Assembly (NCBI RefSeq): GCF_000025625.1
Contig: NC_013922.1
Span: forward strand, 1,302,001 to 1,366,000
DNA length: 64,000 bases
Direction of reading: 5' to 3'
DNA from: Natrialba magadii ATCC 43099
Lineage (GTDB): Archaea > Halobacteriota > Halobacteria > Halobacteriales > Natrialbaceae
In this document: positions 38,697 through 47,505 of the stretch, in pieces
Layout: each line of letters opens with the position of its first letter
How positions within the stretch are numbered: the stretch's first letter is position 1
Translations under genes and position numbers: made by a program
The notes under the pieces: generated by a model
Database searches by the model: none
Seen by the model: only the letters and a program-made list of their open reading frames with translations
Told to the model about the DNA's origin: nothing

Positions 38697-39401
38697 CTAC
38701 TCCTGGGAGAGCACGTACCGCAACACCAGCTGCAGCACGTGGACGAAGACACCGGCCACGGCGATGTAGACGCCGATCGTCTGCAGGGTTGCCGAGGCGT
38801 CTCTGTTATCTCTGACCTGCCAGATCTCGTAGCCGAGGCGGAGCAGGAAGCCGAGGAAGATCAGCACGAAGCCAACGAGCAGCAACTCTGGTAGGACGAA
38901 CGAACCGACGAGGATTACGAGAACGCCGCCGATGAACGAGAAGTTCGCGAATCGCCCCCAGTGCTCGAACGTCGCACTTCGCGCGTAGATGTAGCCGGAG
39001 ATCAGCGCCGTCATCACGGCGACGACGACCGCAGTCAGGGCCAGAATCTCGACCTGCAAGACCTGCGGTGCCCGCGAGAGGACGCCAGCTCCGAAGATTC
39101 CGAACGCGAGTTGCAGGATGAGCATCCCGACGAACGCGATTCCCATATCGCCGCCCGTGACGCCGCGTTCGGCGATGAGTTCGCCACCCATGATCGCTGC
39201 GCCGTAGATGATCACGCCGAGAATCGGTGCGGCCCCGAACAGGTAATTGTTGATCTCCGCAAGCTGTGGCATCTGTGCGAAGACGTACATCAGGACGACG
39301 TTGATCCCCATCAGCACGCTCGCACCGCCGATGACGCGCGCCTCACGACTCGAGAGGCCGAAGCCACGCTCTGTCTCCTGTGGTGTCTCGAAGGAACTCA
39401 T
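38697..39401 (-). CDS. Seven-helix membrane protein, unknown function
   Basis: A 234-residue protein with about seven membrane segments and the cytosolic N-terminus MSSFETPQETERGFGLSSREAR. The size and layout recall Bax-inhibitor-1/YccA-type proteins (GGASVLMGINVVLMYVF, EILALTAVVVAVMTALISGYIYA), but I see no decisive motif and would not name it so. Upstream of the small membrane protein on the same strand (100-bp gap). Confidence 0.7.
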   Translation of the reverse strand: MSSFETPQETERGFGLSSREARVIGGASVLMGINVVLMYVFAQMPQLAEINNYLFGAAPILGVIIYGAAIMGGELIAERGVTGGDMGIAFVGMLILQLAFGIFGAGVLSRAPQVLQVEILALTAVVVAVMTALISGYIYARSATFEHWGRFANFSFIGGVLVILVGSFVLPELLLVGFVLIFLGFLLRLGYEIWQVRDNRDASATLQTIGVYIAVAGVFVHVLQLVLRYVLSQE

Positions 39402-39567
39402 TGGACGTGCTACCGCAGCAGGGCTGAAAAGCGTGGTCCTTGTTGTCGGGCGGTTTTCCGGTACCGTCAGTCGACCGCCCCAGCCGTCACGATCCGTGAT
39501 CGTCACAATCCGCGACCATCACGACCGAAAGACTGTCGGTAATACCACAACAAGCGCCGCTATCCGG

Positions 39568-40935
39568 ATGGCACTACTGGACGAACTCTCGGGCTACGAA
39601 TTCGAGGACCTGATGGTCGACGTCTTTCGTCATCTCGGCTACGAGAACGTCCGCCAGTCGGCGCGTACGGCCGACGAAGGGCGCGATATTCTGATGGAAG
39701 AAGTCGTCGACGGCAGGCGACGCGCGGTCGTCGTAGAGTGCAAGCACACAGACACGGTTAGCCGCCCCGTCGTCCAGAAACTCCACTCAGCAGTGGCGAC
39801 GTACGACTACGACGGCCCCAAACGGGGAATGGTGGCGACAACTGGACGGTTCACCCGGCCGGCCAGGGAGTACGCCGCCGAACTCGGCACCACCACCGAC
39901 GGCGGCGTCGAACTCGTCGACGGCACCGACCTCCGCGAGATCGGCGAGGAAATCGGGATGGACCTCTACAACGGCCGCATCGAGATCCTCTGTGAGGAGG
40001 CACTCGCGCCAACTCACCCGACGGCCGGCCGCGACGCACCCGTCTTCGAGACACTCCGAGACGTCAGAAACATCGCCCCCGAAACGGTTCCGACACCCGA
40101 GACGAGCGTCGCGTTCGAGCCGATGGTCACCGTGAGTGCCAACACGAGCGCAACCTTCGAAACCTCCGTCGGCGTCATCCATAGCCTGAACGAGACGACG
40201 GACCTGGTGCTCCACGCCGGCGGCGACGAACCGCGCGTCGCACGCGGTGAGCGTCGCGACCTGGTCACCGACCGAACCGCACCGCGGGTTTCCCTCGAGG
40301 AGCGGAAAACTGAACTCGAGTGCACGTTCGACGAACTCGAGTACACTCGCTTCGGCCGGACCGAAACGGCGTACAAGGAGTGGGCAATCGACCGGCTTCG
40401 ACAGGTACACACGACGACGGTTCACTACACGGGCGACAACAACGTCGACTACGAAAAGACGTGCACGCCGAACCGATCTGACGTGTCAGTCCGTTCGATC
40501 GACCCGGTCTACCTGCCACGCGTTCGCTCGCGGCTCGCACTCGGCGAGTACGAGTATCGCTACGTGTACGATGCAGCAGGCTCGTCGCGGGCAGTGGTTC
40601 GAAACGAGTTTCGCGAGTGTGTCCACTGCGAGACCAGCGGCGTCGGCGGTTCGTACACCTACTGCGACAACTGTGGGAGCATCAACTGCGAGGACCATAT
40701 CAGGACGGAACGACTCGAGGACGAGCCAGTCTGTACCGGCTGTGCAGTCACCGAGCGGTTCGCGCTGAAGACGAAGTACTTCTACGACGAGGAGAATCGG
40801 GAGGCGTTCCGCGCGGAGTACGAGGAGATGGCATTGCACGAGAAGGCGATGGAGAACGTGCCGCTCGCCGTTGGGTGCGTCCTGGCGCTCCTGTTCACGC
40901 TGTTCGTCGTTGCGAGTTCGGTCGGCGTGGTGTAG
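39568..40935 (+). CDS. Membrane-anchored Mrr-like nuclease with zinc-binding region
   Basis: A 455-residue protein. Residues about 5-115 are a restriction-endonuclease-like (Mrr) domain: LSGYEFEDLMVDVFRHLGYENV, the D of DEGRDILM and the E-x-K pair in VVVECKH, then RPVVQKLHSA. A middle beta-rich region follows (about 150-340). A Cys-rich segment (CVHCETSG...YCDNCGSINCEDH...CTGCA, about 352-395) could hold two zinc ions. A single membrane helix (PLAVGCVLALLFTLFVVASSV) ends it. The nuclease would face the cytosol. ATG 39568 begins the conserved part. Confidence 0.82.
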   Translation: MALLDELSGYEFEDLMVDVFRHLGYENVRQSARTADEGRDILMEEVVDGRRRAVVVECKHTDTVSRPVVQKLHSAVATYDYDGPKRGMVATTGRFTRPAREYAAELGTTTDGGVELVDGTDLREIGEEIGMDLYNGRIEILCEEALAPTHPTAGRDAPVFETLRDVRNIAPETVPTPETSVAFEPMVTVSANTSATFETSVGVIHSLNETTDLVLHAGGDEPRVARGERRDLVTDRTAPRVSLEERKTELECTFDELEYTRFGRTETAYKEWAIDRLRQVHTTTVHYTGDNNVDYEKTCTPNRSDVSVRSIDPVYLPRVRSRLALGEYEYRYVYDAAGSSRAVVRNEFRECVHCETSGVGGSYTYCDNCGSINCEDHIRTERLEDEPVCTGCAVTERFALKTKYFYDEENREAFRAEYEEMALHEKAMENVPLAVGCVLALLFTLFVVASSVGVV

Positions 40936-40997
40936 GCACCAGTTTCTTGCTGTGGCTCCGCCCTCCGACACAGGCGTTCGTTGATACACTCGCGTAC

Positions 40998-42296
40998 TCA
41001 GGCGTCCGTCGACCACGACTCACCGAGTGCCGGCGCACTCGCGTCGAACCCGTCCGCTCGTAACTCGTCTGCGAAGGCGACACACCGGTCGCCGTGGTTC
41101 ACGAGAATCGTGCTGTCGCGATACGACTCGAGGAACGAGTGCAGCCCATCGCGGTCCGCATGCGCAGAGAAGTCGTACTGCTCGACCTGCGCGCTAACCG
41201 GCAGCATTCGGCCGTCGAGTTCGGCGCTGCCGGTGTCGAGCAGGTCACGTCCGGGCGTGCCCTCGACCTGATAGCCCGTCATCGCGATTTTGTTTACCGG
41301 GTGCGAGCGGATTTCGGGAATGTAGGTCATCGCCGGCCCACCGTGAAGCATCCCGCTGGTGGTGATAATGACGGTGTTCTGTTCGGCGATTCGCTTGCGT
41401 TGTCCGCGAGACGGCCCCCGTCTCGCGTGGCCAGCAAGAGCTCCACTCTTGCGTTGGCCGTCGCGGCCGTCGACGAATCGGGCGTTGCCTTTCGCACGTC
41501 GGACGAGATCGGGGTCGCGCAAGAACTCTCGATTCGCTGTCTGGAGGAACCGTTCCGCGACGCGGGTTCCCATCCCATCGACGTAGCACTCGAGATCGTG
41601 CTGTTCGCAGATGCACATGATCTCCTGGGTGCGCCCGATGGCGAACGCCGGGACAACGACGGTTCCACCCTCCCAGAGCGTCGTCTGGACGCTCTCGACG
41701 AATTCGGCTTCAATTTCACTTCGTGGGCGGCGACTCGTCTCCGAGTAGGTGCTCTCGCAGACGACGACATCCGCCTCGGGACGGGTCGTCGTTCCCGAGA
41801 GGAGTTGCTGGTCTTCGGTGTGGAAGTCACCGGTGTAGAGCAGGCGCGTCTCGCCGTCGTCGATCAGGACGTGGGCGCTGCCAGGGATGTGCCCGGCGTC
41901 GTAGAAAGTGACCTCGTAGCCCGCTGCCTCGAACGTCTCGCGGTAGCCGTGGGTTTCGGAAACCTGCGTGAGTCGAGCGAGTTCGGCCTCGGTAAACGGA
42001 CAGTCGTAGGTCCCGCCGTGGAGTTTGAGGGTGTCTCTCGCCAGCAACATCGTGAGATCGTACGTCGGCGGCGTCCAGTGAACTGGCGGGCGAGCATCGC
42101 CAGCGAGCAGCGCGGGAATCGAACCGACGTGATCGAGGTGGCCGTGACTGACGACGACCGCCTCGGGGTCAACGTCGCCGATCGGAAACGCGGGTGGGTT
42201 TCCCGAATCCATCCCGAAATCCACCAAGAGCGTGTCGTCGACGACCAGGGCGCTGCGACCGATCTCTCGCGCGCCGCCGACGAACTCGAGTTCCAT
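40998..42296 (-). CDS. Beta-CASP metallo-beta-lactamase ribonuclease
   Basis: A 432-residue RNA-processing nuclease of the archaeal CPSF/RNase J superfamily, of the short type without KH domains (aCPSF2-like). Motif 2 is HGHLDHVG (about 49), motif 3 HIPGSAH, motif 4 YTGDFH; the beta-CASP motifs include VCESTYSE, ITTSGMLHGGP and the final VNHGD. A basic insertion (about 285-310) is unusual. It is the last gene of a three-gene set with the TM2-like and DUF7114-like genes. Confidence 0.88.
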   Translation of the reverse strand: MELEFVGGAREIGRSALVVDDTLLVDFGMDSGNPPAFPIGDVDPEAVVVSHGHLDHVGSIPALLAGDARPPVHWTPPTYDLTMLLARDTLKLHGGTYDCPFTEAELARLTQVSETHGYRETFEAAGYEVTFYDAGHIPGSAHVLIDDGETRLLYTGDFHTEDQQLLSGTTTRPEADVVVCESTYSETSRRPRSEIEAEFVESVQTTLWEGGTVVVPAFAIGRTQEIMCICEQHDLECYVDGMGTRVAERFLQTANREFLRDPDLVRRAKGNARFVDGRDGQRKSGALAGHARRGPSRGQRKRIAEQNTVIITTSGMLHGGPAMTYIPEIRSHPVNKIAMTGYQVEGTPGRDLLDTGSAELDGRMLPVSAQVEQYDFSAHADRDGLHSFLESYRDSTILVNHGDRCVAFADELRADGFDASAPALGESWSTDA

Positions 42297-42354
42297 CGGT
42301 CTGGAGTGGGTGCTGGCGAGGTTTTCTTCTGTCGGTTCCGTGTGGACACCGCCG

Positions 42355-42699
42355 CTACTTCGGCACGCCGTTGGTGTCGTCCGGTGGCTCGGGACGGTTT
42401 GCAAGGCCGAGCAAGTAGAGATCGAGGAGACAGACCACGAGCACGGCGAGTGGGACCGCAACGTCGGTGTAGCTCACGGATTCGAACTGTAACGCGGTGA
42501 TGACGAACGGCTCGCTGAGGTCGAACGCCCCAGAGAGGGTACGCGCACTCAGGAACGCGAGCGCGAGCACGTAGAGCCCGAACCAGCTTGCGCCGCGTTT
42601 CCACTGTCCCAGATAACAGTGGCCGAGTCCGGCGACGAACGCCGAGAGAAGGTATGCTGGCCAGCGCGGGCGTGACAGCTCGAGAGCGGTCTCAGTCAT
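42355..42699 (-). CDS. Small membrane protein, TM2-like
   Basis: A 114-residue protein. LSAFVAGLGHCYLGQWKRGASWFGLYVLALAFLSA resembles the glycine-hinged helix pair of TM2/DUF5683-type proteins; a third segment is at about 78-97. Function unknown. Its ATG overlaps the stop of the DUF7114-like gene by 8 bp, showing translational coupling. Confidence 0.72.
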   Translation of the reverse strand: MTETALELSRPRWPAYLLSAFVAGLGHCYLGQWKRGASWFGLYVLALAFLSARTLSGAFDLSEPFVITALQFESVSYTDVAVPLAVLVVCLLDLYLLGLANRPEPPDDTNGVPK

Positions 42700-43999
42700 C
42701 GTCTATTGGCTCAGGTGATCCGGGCGCGAGCGACGCGGTGTCGCCACCTGGGACACGCGTCGCTCGCTCGAGTGCGGTGCGGATCGACTTCGGGCAGGTG
42801 GCGTCGGTTGCGTTGTCGAGCGTCCGGAGCGCGTCGCGTGCGGACTCGAGTGCAGCGTCACGGTTGCGCGCTTGCACGTGCACTTGGTCTTGATCTTGCT
42901 CTTGATCTTGCTCTTGCTCTTGCACTCGAACCTGTTCGTGTTCACGCTCGCTCTCACTGCAGTCCCGAGCACCGAACTGGCCGGACGAGAGCGACGGGAG
43001 CCGATAGTGGCGATACACGTCGGTCTCAGTCGCTTCAGCGTCCACGAACGAGAGTGTCGTTTCGGTCTCGTGTGCTGTTGCAGTATCCTGGTCCTGCTCC
43101 TGTTCTCGCTCCTGAACCGTCGTCCACGCTGCTGACAGCACATCAACGGCGGCTGCAACGGGCGACGAATCGATGTCGGACTCTCGAGTAGCCTCGGCTG
43201 TGAGTGCAGCCGTCAACGATCCGCCGTAAGTCGTCATCGCGGCTCTGGTGTCGGCGGACGCACCGGCGGCGATCGAACCGAGTTCCGCTGCCGTTTCCGA
43301 GAGTGTGACGAGCGGGTTTGTAACGCTGGGATTGTGCTCAGTATTGTTGTTGTTGTCACCGTCGCCGTCACCACCTTCATCTCGGTCACAATCCCCATCA
43401 TCACCATCGCAATCACCATCATCACCATCGCAATCACCATCATCACCATCACCATCACCATCTCCAGCAACCACTACCCGACTCGACCCCCCACTCGAGT
43501 GCGTCCCGGACACAGCACGACTCCGTGCCACAGCGAGGAGTTGGTGTGACAGCTGTGTCGACGCACGCGTCAACACACGGTACAACTCGAGTGTCCGCTG
43601 CTCGGAGAGTGGGGCGTCGGCGACGGCGGCATATGCGCCGGCGTGGAGGAAGTCGCTGGCGAGGATGGCTGCGTCGCGGGCTCTGGGTTGTGTGTCCGGG
43701 TAGCGGTCGGTCAGGAGGAGGTCGAGACGGAGTCGGACGTATGCCTCGAAGTACGAGAGTGCGGTTTCGAGTGGGGGAAGGACGGTCGAGAGTGGTTGTG
43801 GTGGTGTGTCGGTGGCTTGCTCGGGGGGAGCACGCTGTGGTCGACCAACTACGCCAGCGAGTCGGCAGAGCGAAACGGGAAGTGAACGGTCTCGCGGCGG
43901 GGTTGCGTCGGTTACGATGGGGTGCATCGGTGGGGTACGGTCGGCGAACGACTCGTCGGCCGTTGGCGTCGGTTCGTCAGTGGAGGTGTATTCGCTCAT
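42692..43999 (-). CDS. Polyprenyl-synthetase-like protein (DUF7114-type) with repeat tracts
   Basis: A 435-residue acidic haloarchaeal protein. Residues about 70-155 (LETALSYFEAYVRLRLDLLL, RARDAAILASDFLHAGAYAA) resemble the helical core of isoprenyl synthases, but no DDxxD motif is present, so it is unlikely to be catalytic. Two coding microsatellites interrupt it: a GDGD/DGDC tract (about 178-215) and Glu/Gln/Asp repeats (about 308-318 and 365-385). Function unknown. Confidence 0.68.
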   Translation of the reverse strand: MSEYTSTDEPTPTADESFADRTPPMHPIVTDATPPRDRSLPVSLCRLAGVVGRPQRAPPEQATDTPPQPLSTVLPPLETALSYFEAYVRLRLDLLLTDRYPDTQPRARDAAILASDFLHAGAYAAVADAPLSEQRTLELYRVLTRASTQLSHQLLAVARSRAVSGTHSSGGSSRVVVAGDGDGDGDDGDCDGDDGDCDGDDGDCDRDEGGDGDGDNNNNTEHNPSVTNPLVTLSETAAELGSIAAGASADTRAAMTTYGGSLTAALTAEATRESDIDSSPVAAAVDVLSAAWTTVQEREQEQDQDTATAHETETTLSFVDAEATETDVYRHYRLPSLSSGQFGARDCSESEREHEQVRVQEQEQDQEQDQDQVHVQARNRDAALESARDALRTLDNATDATCPKSIRTALERATRVPGGDTASLAPGSPEPIDDD

Positions 44000-44032
44000 A
44001 GCTAGGCTGAAACGCGACCGTGTCTGTTGTGG

Positions 44033-44842
44033 TCAGTTGGTGTCACTGGTGGTGTTGGATTCGATGTCGGTGCCAGTGTCGGTGTCGGTGTCAGTGCCGG
44101 TGCCGGTGTCGGTGTCAGTGCCGGTGCCGGTGTCGGTGCTGGTGTCGGAGTTAGCGTCGGTGTCGGCATCGGTATCTGCGTCGGTAGAGACAGCCGTCTC
44201 AGTCGTGACAGTGTACCCATCCCGCTGTGTTCGGGTCTCGGGAAAGTCGACATCGTCGGCCAGAATATCGTCGAAGATTCGATCGATAGCGGCGGAGCGA
44301 ACCTGGTCGACGTAGCTGTCACGGTCGAGGGTAAGCTGTCGAATGCGCGCGCCGTCGAGAGTGGCCATCAGCAGTGTGGCCATCTCTTCGGTGTCGTGGT
44401 CGACGAACTGGCCTGCGTCGATACCGTCTTGCAGGATGTCTTCGATGAGTTCGCGGAGATAGTCGTCGCTCTTCCGCAGGTTTTCACGATATGGTTCGTG
44501 ATAGGGTGCCTGCGTTCGGAGTTCGAGCATCGCCGTGTGGAACGACTGGCGCTTGTCAGTATCGTTTGCGGAGCCATAGAGGAACCAGTCGACGACCGTT
44601 GCGAGCCGATCGACCGGCGGTAGCGACGTCGTCTTGTCAACTCGTTCGTCGAACCAGTCGACCAGATACTCGATGAACTCGGCGACGAGTTCTTCTTTCG
44701 AGTCGTAGTGATAGAACAGGAGGGACTTGCTCTTGTCCGTCTTGTCGGCGATAGACTGTGCCGTAAGCTCGCTGTAGCCGTGCTCGCACAGCGCCTCGTA
44801 GGTGGCGAGCATAATCTCCTCACGAACGTCGGAATCGGTCAC
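44033..44842 (-). CDS. TetR-family regulator with (DT)n tail
   Basis: A 269-residue TetR regulator. The HTH is at about 22-44 ([27 protein letters not shown]), followed by a helical ligand domain to about 215; the last 55 residues are Asp/Thr/Gly repeats ([12 protein letters not shown]). GTG 44842 is chosen: a TTTTATGG box lies about 28 bp upstream and the remaining N-terminus has typical length. ATG 44929 is the alternative. An inverted repeat covers the space between box and start. Its target is unknown. Confidence 0.82.
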   Translation of the reverse strand: MTDSDVREEIMLATYEALCEHGYSELTAQSIADKTDKSKSLLFYHYDSKEELVAEFIEYLVDWFDERVDKTTSLPPVDRLATVVDWFLYGSANDTDKRQSFHTAMLELRTQAPYHEPYRENLRKSDDYLRELIEDILQDGIDAGQFVDHDTEEMATLLMATLDGARIRQLTLDRDSYVDQVRSAAIDRIFDDILADDVDFPETRTQRDGYTVTTETAVSTDADTDADTDANSDTSTDTGTGTDTDTGTGTDTDTDTGTDIESNTTSDTN

Positions 44843-44844
44843 TA

Positions 44845-44860
44845 CTGACTCTTTGGTCAG
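44845..44860. promoter_or_regulatory. Inverted repeat CTGAC-N6-GTCAG before the TetR gene
   Basis: Perfect 5-bp arms spaced by six bases, between the TATA-like box (about 44867-44873) and GTG 44842. The position covers the expected transcription start, suiting auto-repression by the TetR protein. Confidence 0.5.
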
Positions 44861-44894
44861 GAACCCATAAAAGTCGTTTCGTTCGCCCCAGCTG

Positions 44895-45173
44895 TCACGT
44901 CCTGTAGGCTTGCACTCCGAATCGGGCATAGCCGCCAAATGCGAGTTCGAGCGACCCAATCCACCAGTTCCACCGGTTGACGACTGACTCGTCCGGGGCA
45001 TCACCCAGTTCATCGACGACGACCGCAGCAGTGAGTGTCACATCACAATCTCGTTCGTACTGGCCCGAATCGTCGAGATCAACCGCTTGCCGGACCACGA
45101 CACGTCGTTCGGCAGCCCCGCCAGCGAACGCCGCGGCCAACAGCTCGTCGAGTCGATCCGGGTCGAGTGCCAT
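44895..45173 (-). CDS. Conserved haloarchaeal protein, unknown function
   Basis: A 92-residue acidic protein, MALDPDRLDELLAAAFAGG..., with the notable NRWNWWIGSLELAFGGYARFGV near the C-terminus. No known domain. It is 52 bp upstream of the TetR gene on the same strand, and the TetR promoter lies within the gap and the end of this gene. Confidence 0.72.
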   Translation of the reverse strand: MALDPDRLDELLAAAFAGGAAERRVVVRQAVDLDDSGQYERDCDVTLTAAVVVDELGDAPDESVVNRWNWWIGSLELAFGGYARFGVQAYRT

Positions 45174-45391
45174 AGGTATCCATTGGGCGGGAAGCTCCTA
45201 ACAGTATGCCAGCCAGTCAGACGGCCTGTTGTGATTTATTGTCAGTAACCACTCGACCCTCGGCCGGAGAGGAATCGCCGGCAAAACGCCACGCCGATCC
45301 GCATCGGTATCAGGGTACTCGACGCGACAGTCCCACCATCCACCAGAAAGCGCGATAGGCTTTCAATCCCGCAACTCAGTAGCAGCCACGT

Positions 45392-45432
45392 GAAACACGG
45401 CAGCGAACCCGCCCCAGAGTGGCCCGTGTTTC
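45392..45432. promoter_or_regulatory. Inverted repeat upstream of eS6 gene
   Basis: GAAACACGG at 45392-45400 is matched by its exact complement CCGTGTTTC at 45424-45432 (9-bp arms, 23-base spacer). It sits 37 bp before the eS6 ATG within a 295-bp gap that otherwise shows no gene. It could be a leader hairpin or the end signal of an upstream transcript. Confidence 0.4.
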
Positions 45433-45468
45433 GATGTGTTTTTGAGCGGCGACCGTTTTTTCCCGTGC

Positions 45469-45873
45469 ATGGCAAGTTTCACTGTTGTCGTTGGCGACCC
45501 CGAATCCGGGTCGTCGTACCAGCTCGAAGCGGCGGAACAGGACGCAAACCGATTTATCGGCAAGGAAATCGGCGAGGAAGTCGACGGCAGCGCCGTCGGC
45601 CTCGACGGCTACACGCTCGAGATTACGGGTGGCTCCGACGCCGCTGGCCGCCCACTCAACGGCGAGGTCGCAGGTGCGGACCTGACCGAAGTCCTGATGG
45701 AAGGTCGCCAGACTGGCTACAAGCCCGAGCGTGACGGCGAGCGCCGCCGCATCACCGTCCGTGGACGCGAAGTCTCCGACGCCGTCGCACAGATCAACGC
45801 CTCGATCGTTGGCCGTGGCAGCACCGACGTCGACGACCTTCTCGGCGAGGGCGGCGACGAAGACGACGAGTAA
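45469..45873 (+). CDS. rps6e: 30S ribosomal protein eS6
   Basis: Archaeal eS6 (134 residues). [21 protein letters not shown] begins it, with [24 protein letters not shown] and [21 protein letters not shown] in the canonical order, followed by a haloarchaeal acidic tail. Start ATG 45469; the frame extends 11 codons upstream to another ATG, but the conserved protein starts at MASF. Confidence 0.96.
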   Translation: MASFTVVVGDPESGSSYQLEAAEQDANRFIGKEIGEEVDGSAVGLDGYTLEITGGSDAAGRPLNGEVAGADLTEVLMEGRQTGYKPERDGERRRITVRGREVSDAVAQINASIVGRGSTDVDDLLGEGGDEDDE

Positions 45874-45897
45874 TCCGACAGCGCGAGTTCAACTTTT

Positions 45898-46332
45898 ATG
45901 GCAGATAGAATCGCGAGCGATCACCCGTCAGTGCAGACGGTTCGATCGACGTGTTCGGAGACGGCGACGGGCGTACAGCTTGCAATTCCGGCCGACGACC
46001 GCGAGGCGTTCACGACGGGCGACGTCGTTCGTATCGTCCTCGACGGCGACGAGTGCTTTACGCAGATCGAGCGTGCACTCGTCGGTGACGAGCTGACGAT
46101 TCCTGGTGTCTACGAGACCCCTGACCTCGCGCGAGATCCAAGCGGTGGGACGGACCGCCTCGAAGCGTGGGTCGACGATCACGGAATCGCGAACGAGGGC
46201 TCGGTTCTAATCGACATCGTCGAACCCGACTTCCTCTATGGGCTGCGGGAACCAGGGTCAACGGCCTACTACGACGCCTACGAACCCCCAAGTGACAGTC
46301 TCTCGTCGATTGCGAAGGACCTCGAAGAGTAG
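45898..46332 (+). CDS. Conserved haloarchaeal protein downstream of eS6 (DUF7112-type)
   Basis: A 144-residue beta-rich acidic protein (MADRIASDHPSVQTVRSTCSE...). It is regularly found next to eS6 in haloarchaea as far as I recall, and is labelled DUF7112. No catalytic motif is visible; the central VVRIVLDGDECFTQIERALVGDELTIPGVYETPDLAR looks like a small barrel. Starts 24 bp after eS6, so co-transcribed. Confidence 0.78.
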   Translation: MADRIASDHPSVQTVRSTCSETATGVQLAIPADDREAFTTGDVVRIVLDGDECFTQIERALVGDELTIPGVYETPDLARDPSGGTDRLEAWVDDHGIANEGSVLIDIVEPDFLYGLREPGSTAYYDAYEPPSDSLSSIAKDLEE

Positions 46333-46471
46333 TTGCTGACATCCGCCACCACTGAACAGGTCGTGGGCTCTCTCACTGCGTTCCGTGGCGTTGATGATTT
46401 TGACTGAGCGTTGCTGATTGTGGCCAGCAGTGAGAGAACCCAACGACACTCACACCTCTCGACCGACCGGC

Positions 46472-47035
46472 TCAGTAACGAGCCAGGAACACCGCCAGCA
46501 ACAGACCGAACGCAAGATGTTCGAGCATCGTTTGCTCGAGTGTCGTCCGAACTGCGACCTCGTCTGCGGTCGAGTATTCTTTGGTTCGCACTTTGGCGTG
46601 CATCGAGAGGTAGCCTGCTTCCTGCAGGTCGTGCAGCGCTGGATACACCGTCCCAGGGCTCAACGTGGTCTCGAAGTGCTGTGACAGGTCCGACAGGAGC
46701 TCATTGCCGTGTGACCCATCGTGGAGTGCAATCAACAGGAGCAGAATCTCGTCGAGGTTGTGTTTGACGAGTTCGTCGGTAAATTCGACCTCGGTAACGG
46801 GCAGTTCTGCCAGTGCCTGTGCCAGCAGTTCGTCGAGGTCTGAGTCGATACTCCCGGTTGCAGCAGACTCCTGTTGGTGACTCTGGGGCCGGCCACTGTC
46901 GTCCGTCGATACACCTCTCACGCCTGCCGTTTCGATCCTATCGGCGGCCAGCGACTGTCCACCAGACAGGTCAGTTGCAGCCGTTTTCGAGAGCGCCTCG
47001 AAGAGTATGTCGATTGTCTGTGATGTATTTCCCAT
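46472..47035 (-). CDS. PadR-like HTH transcriptional regulator
   Basis: A 187-residue protein: disordered N-terminus (about 1-75), then a PadR-type winged helix (DEILLLLIALHDGSHGNELLSDLSQHF, LSPGTVYPALHDLQEAGYL) and the wing KVRTKEYSTAD. It ends in a hydrophobic helix (EHLAFGLLLAVFLARY) that could dimerise or touch the membrane. Target unknown. A TTTATAC box lies about 107 bp upstream. Confidence 0.85.
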   Translation of the reverse strand: MGNTSQTIDILFEALSKTAATDLSGGQSLAADRIETAGVRGVSTDDSGRPQSHQQESAATGSIDSDLDELLAQALAELPVTEVEFTDELVKHNLDEILLLLIALHDGSHGNELLSDLSQHFETTLSPGTVYPALHDLQEAGYLSMHAKVRTKEYSTADEVAVRTTLEQTMLEHLAFGLLLAVFLARY

Positions 47036-47280
47036 TCACTATCACCGCATCCCAGCGTGGCAACCGTCCAATCTCGGCCATGCACCGCCGAGCGACGGAC
47101 CACACTACTCACATCGAGTGAACGTCTGGCTCTTCCATCGTATAAACGACAGGGTGTCAACCACACAGAACGTAGATAAATCAATCGCTGTGAATTGACA
47201 TAATAACTGTTTGGTGGCCAGAATACGACTCTTTTCTCGGAGGCCGTCTGTCGGAGAGTGATTGTCTACTTATCTTCCAC
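47036..47280. other. AT-rich intergenic region
   Basis: Spacer of 245 bp (468 bp to the next certain gene). Base composition is far more AT-rich than the surroundings. It holds the PadR promoter region but no convincing gene of its own. Confidence 0.6.
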
Positions 47281-47505
47281 CTATGCCCTCATATATTTCG
47301 AAATAGTCCAGAATAGAATACATTGATAAGTATTATGGCCGATTTTGCCAATACAGACGGGAATTTCCGGGTCAAAATCCTCGGGCGCGGTCGGCACCAG
47401 CCCGAATGCAACACAGACCCACACTGCACTGATCACGGCGAACGCACCACGGAAACATCGCGCGAACAGCGGCCTTTTCCACGTCGAGCGCCAATCGCTG
47501 GCCAT
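47281..47505 (-). pseudogene. Truncated small membrane-protein gene
   Basis: A 74-codon frame starting with MASDWRSTWKRPLFARCF, then a membrane segment (GAFAVISAVWVCVAFGLVP) and PTAPEDFDPEIPV. Third positions are G/C-rich up to about 47355, then turn A/T-rich (CIGKIGHNTYQCILFWTISK), as in the non-coding DNA beside it. This suggests that a once longer gene lost its 3' part. Its ATG and that of the divergent DUF5807-like gene overlap in the tetramer CATG (47503-47506). Confidence 0.45.

Noticed and set aside
42692-43999. Active geranylgeranyl diphosphate synthase
   Set aside because: The helical core looks similar, but neither DDxxD motif is present.
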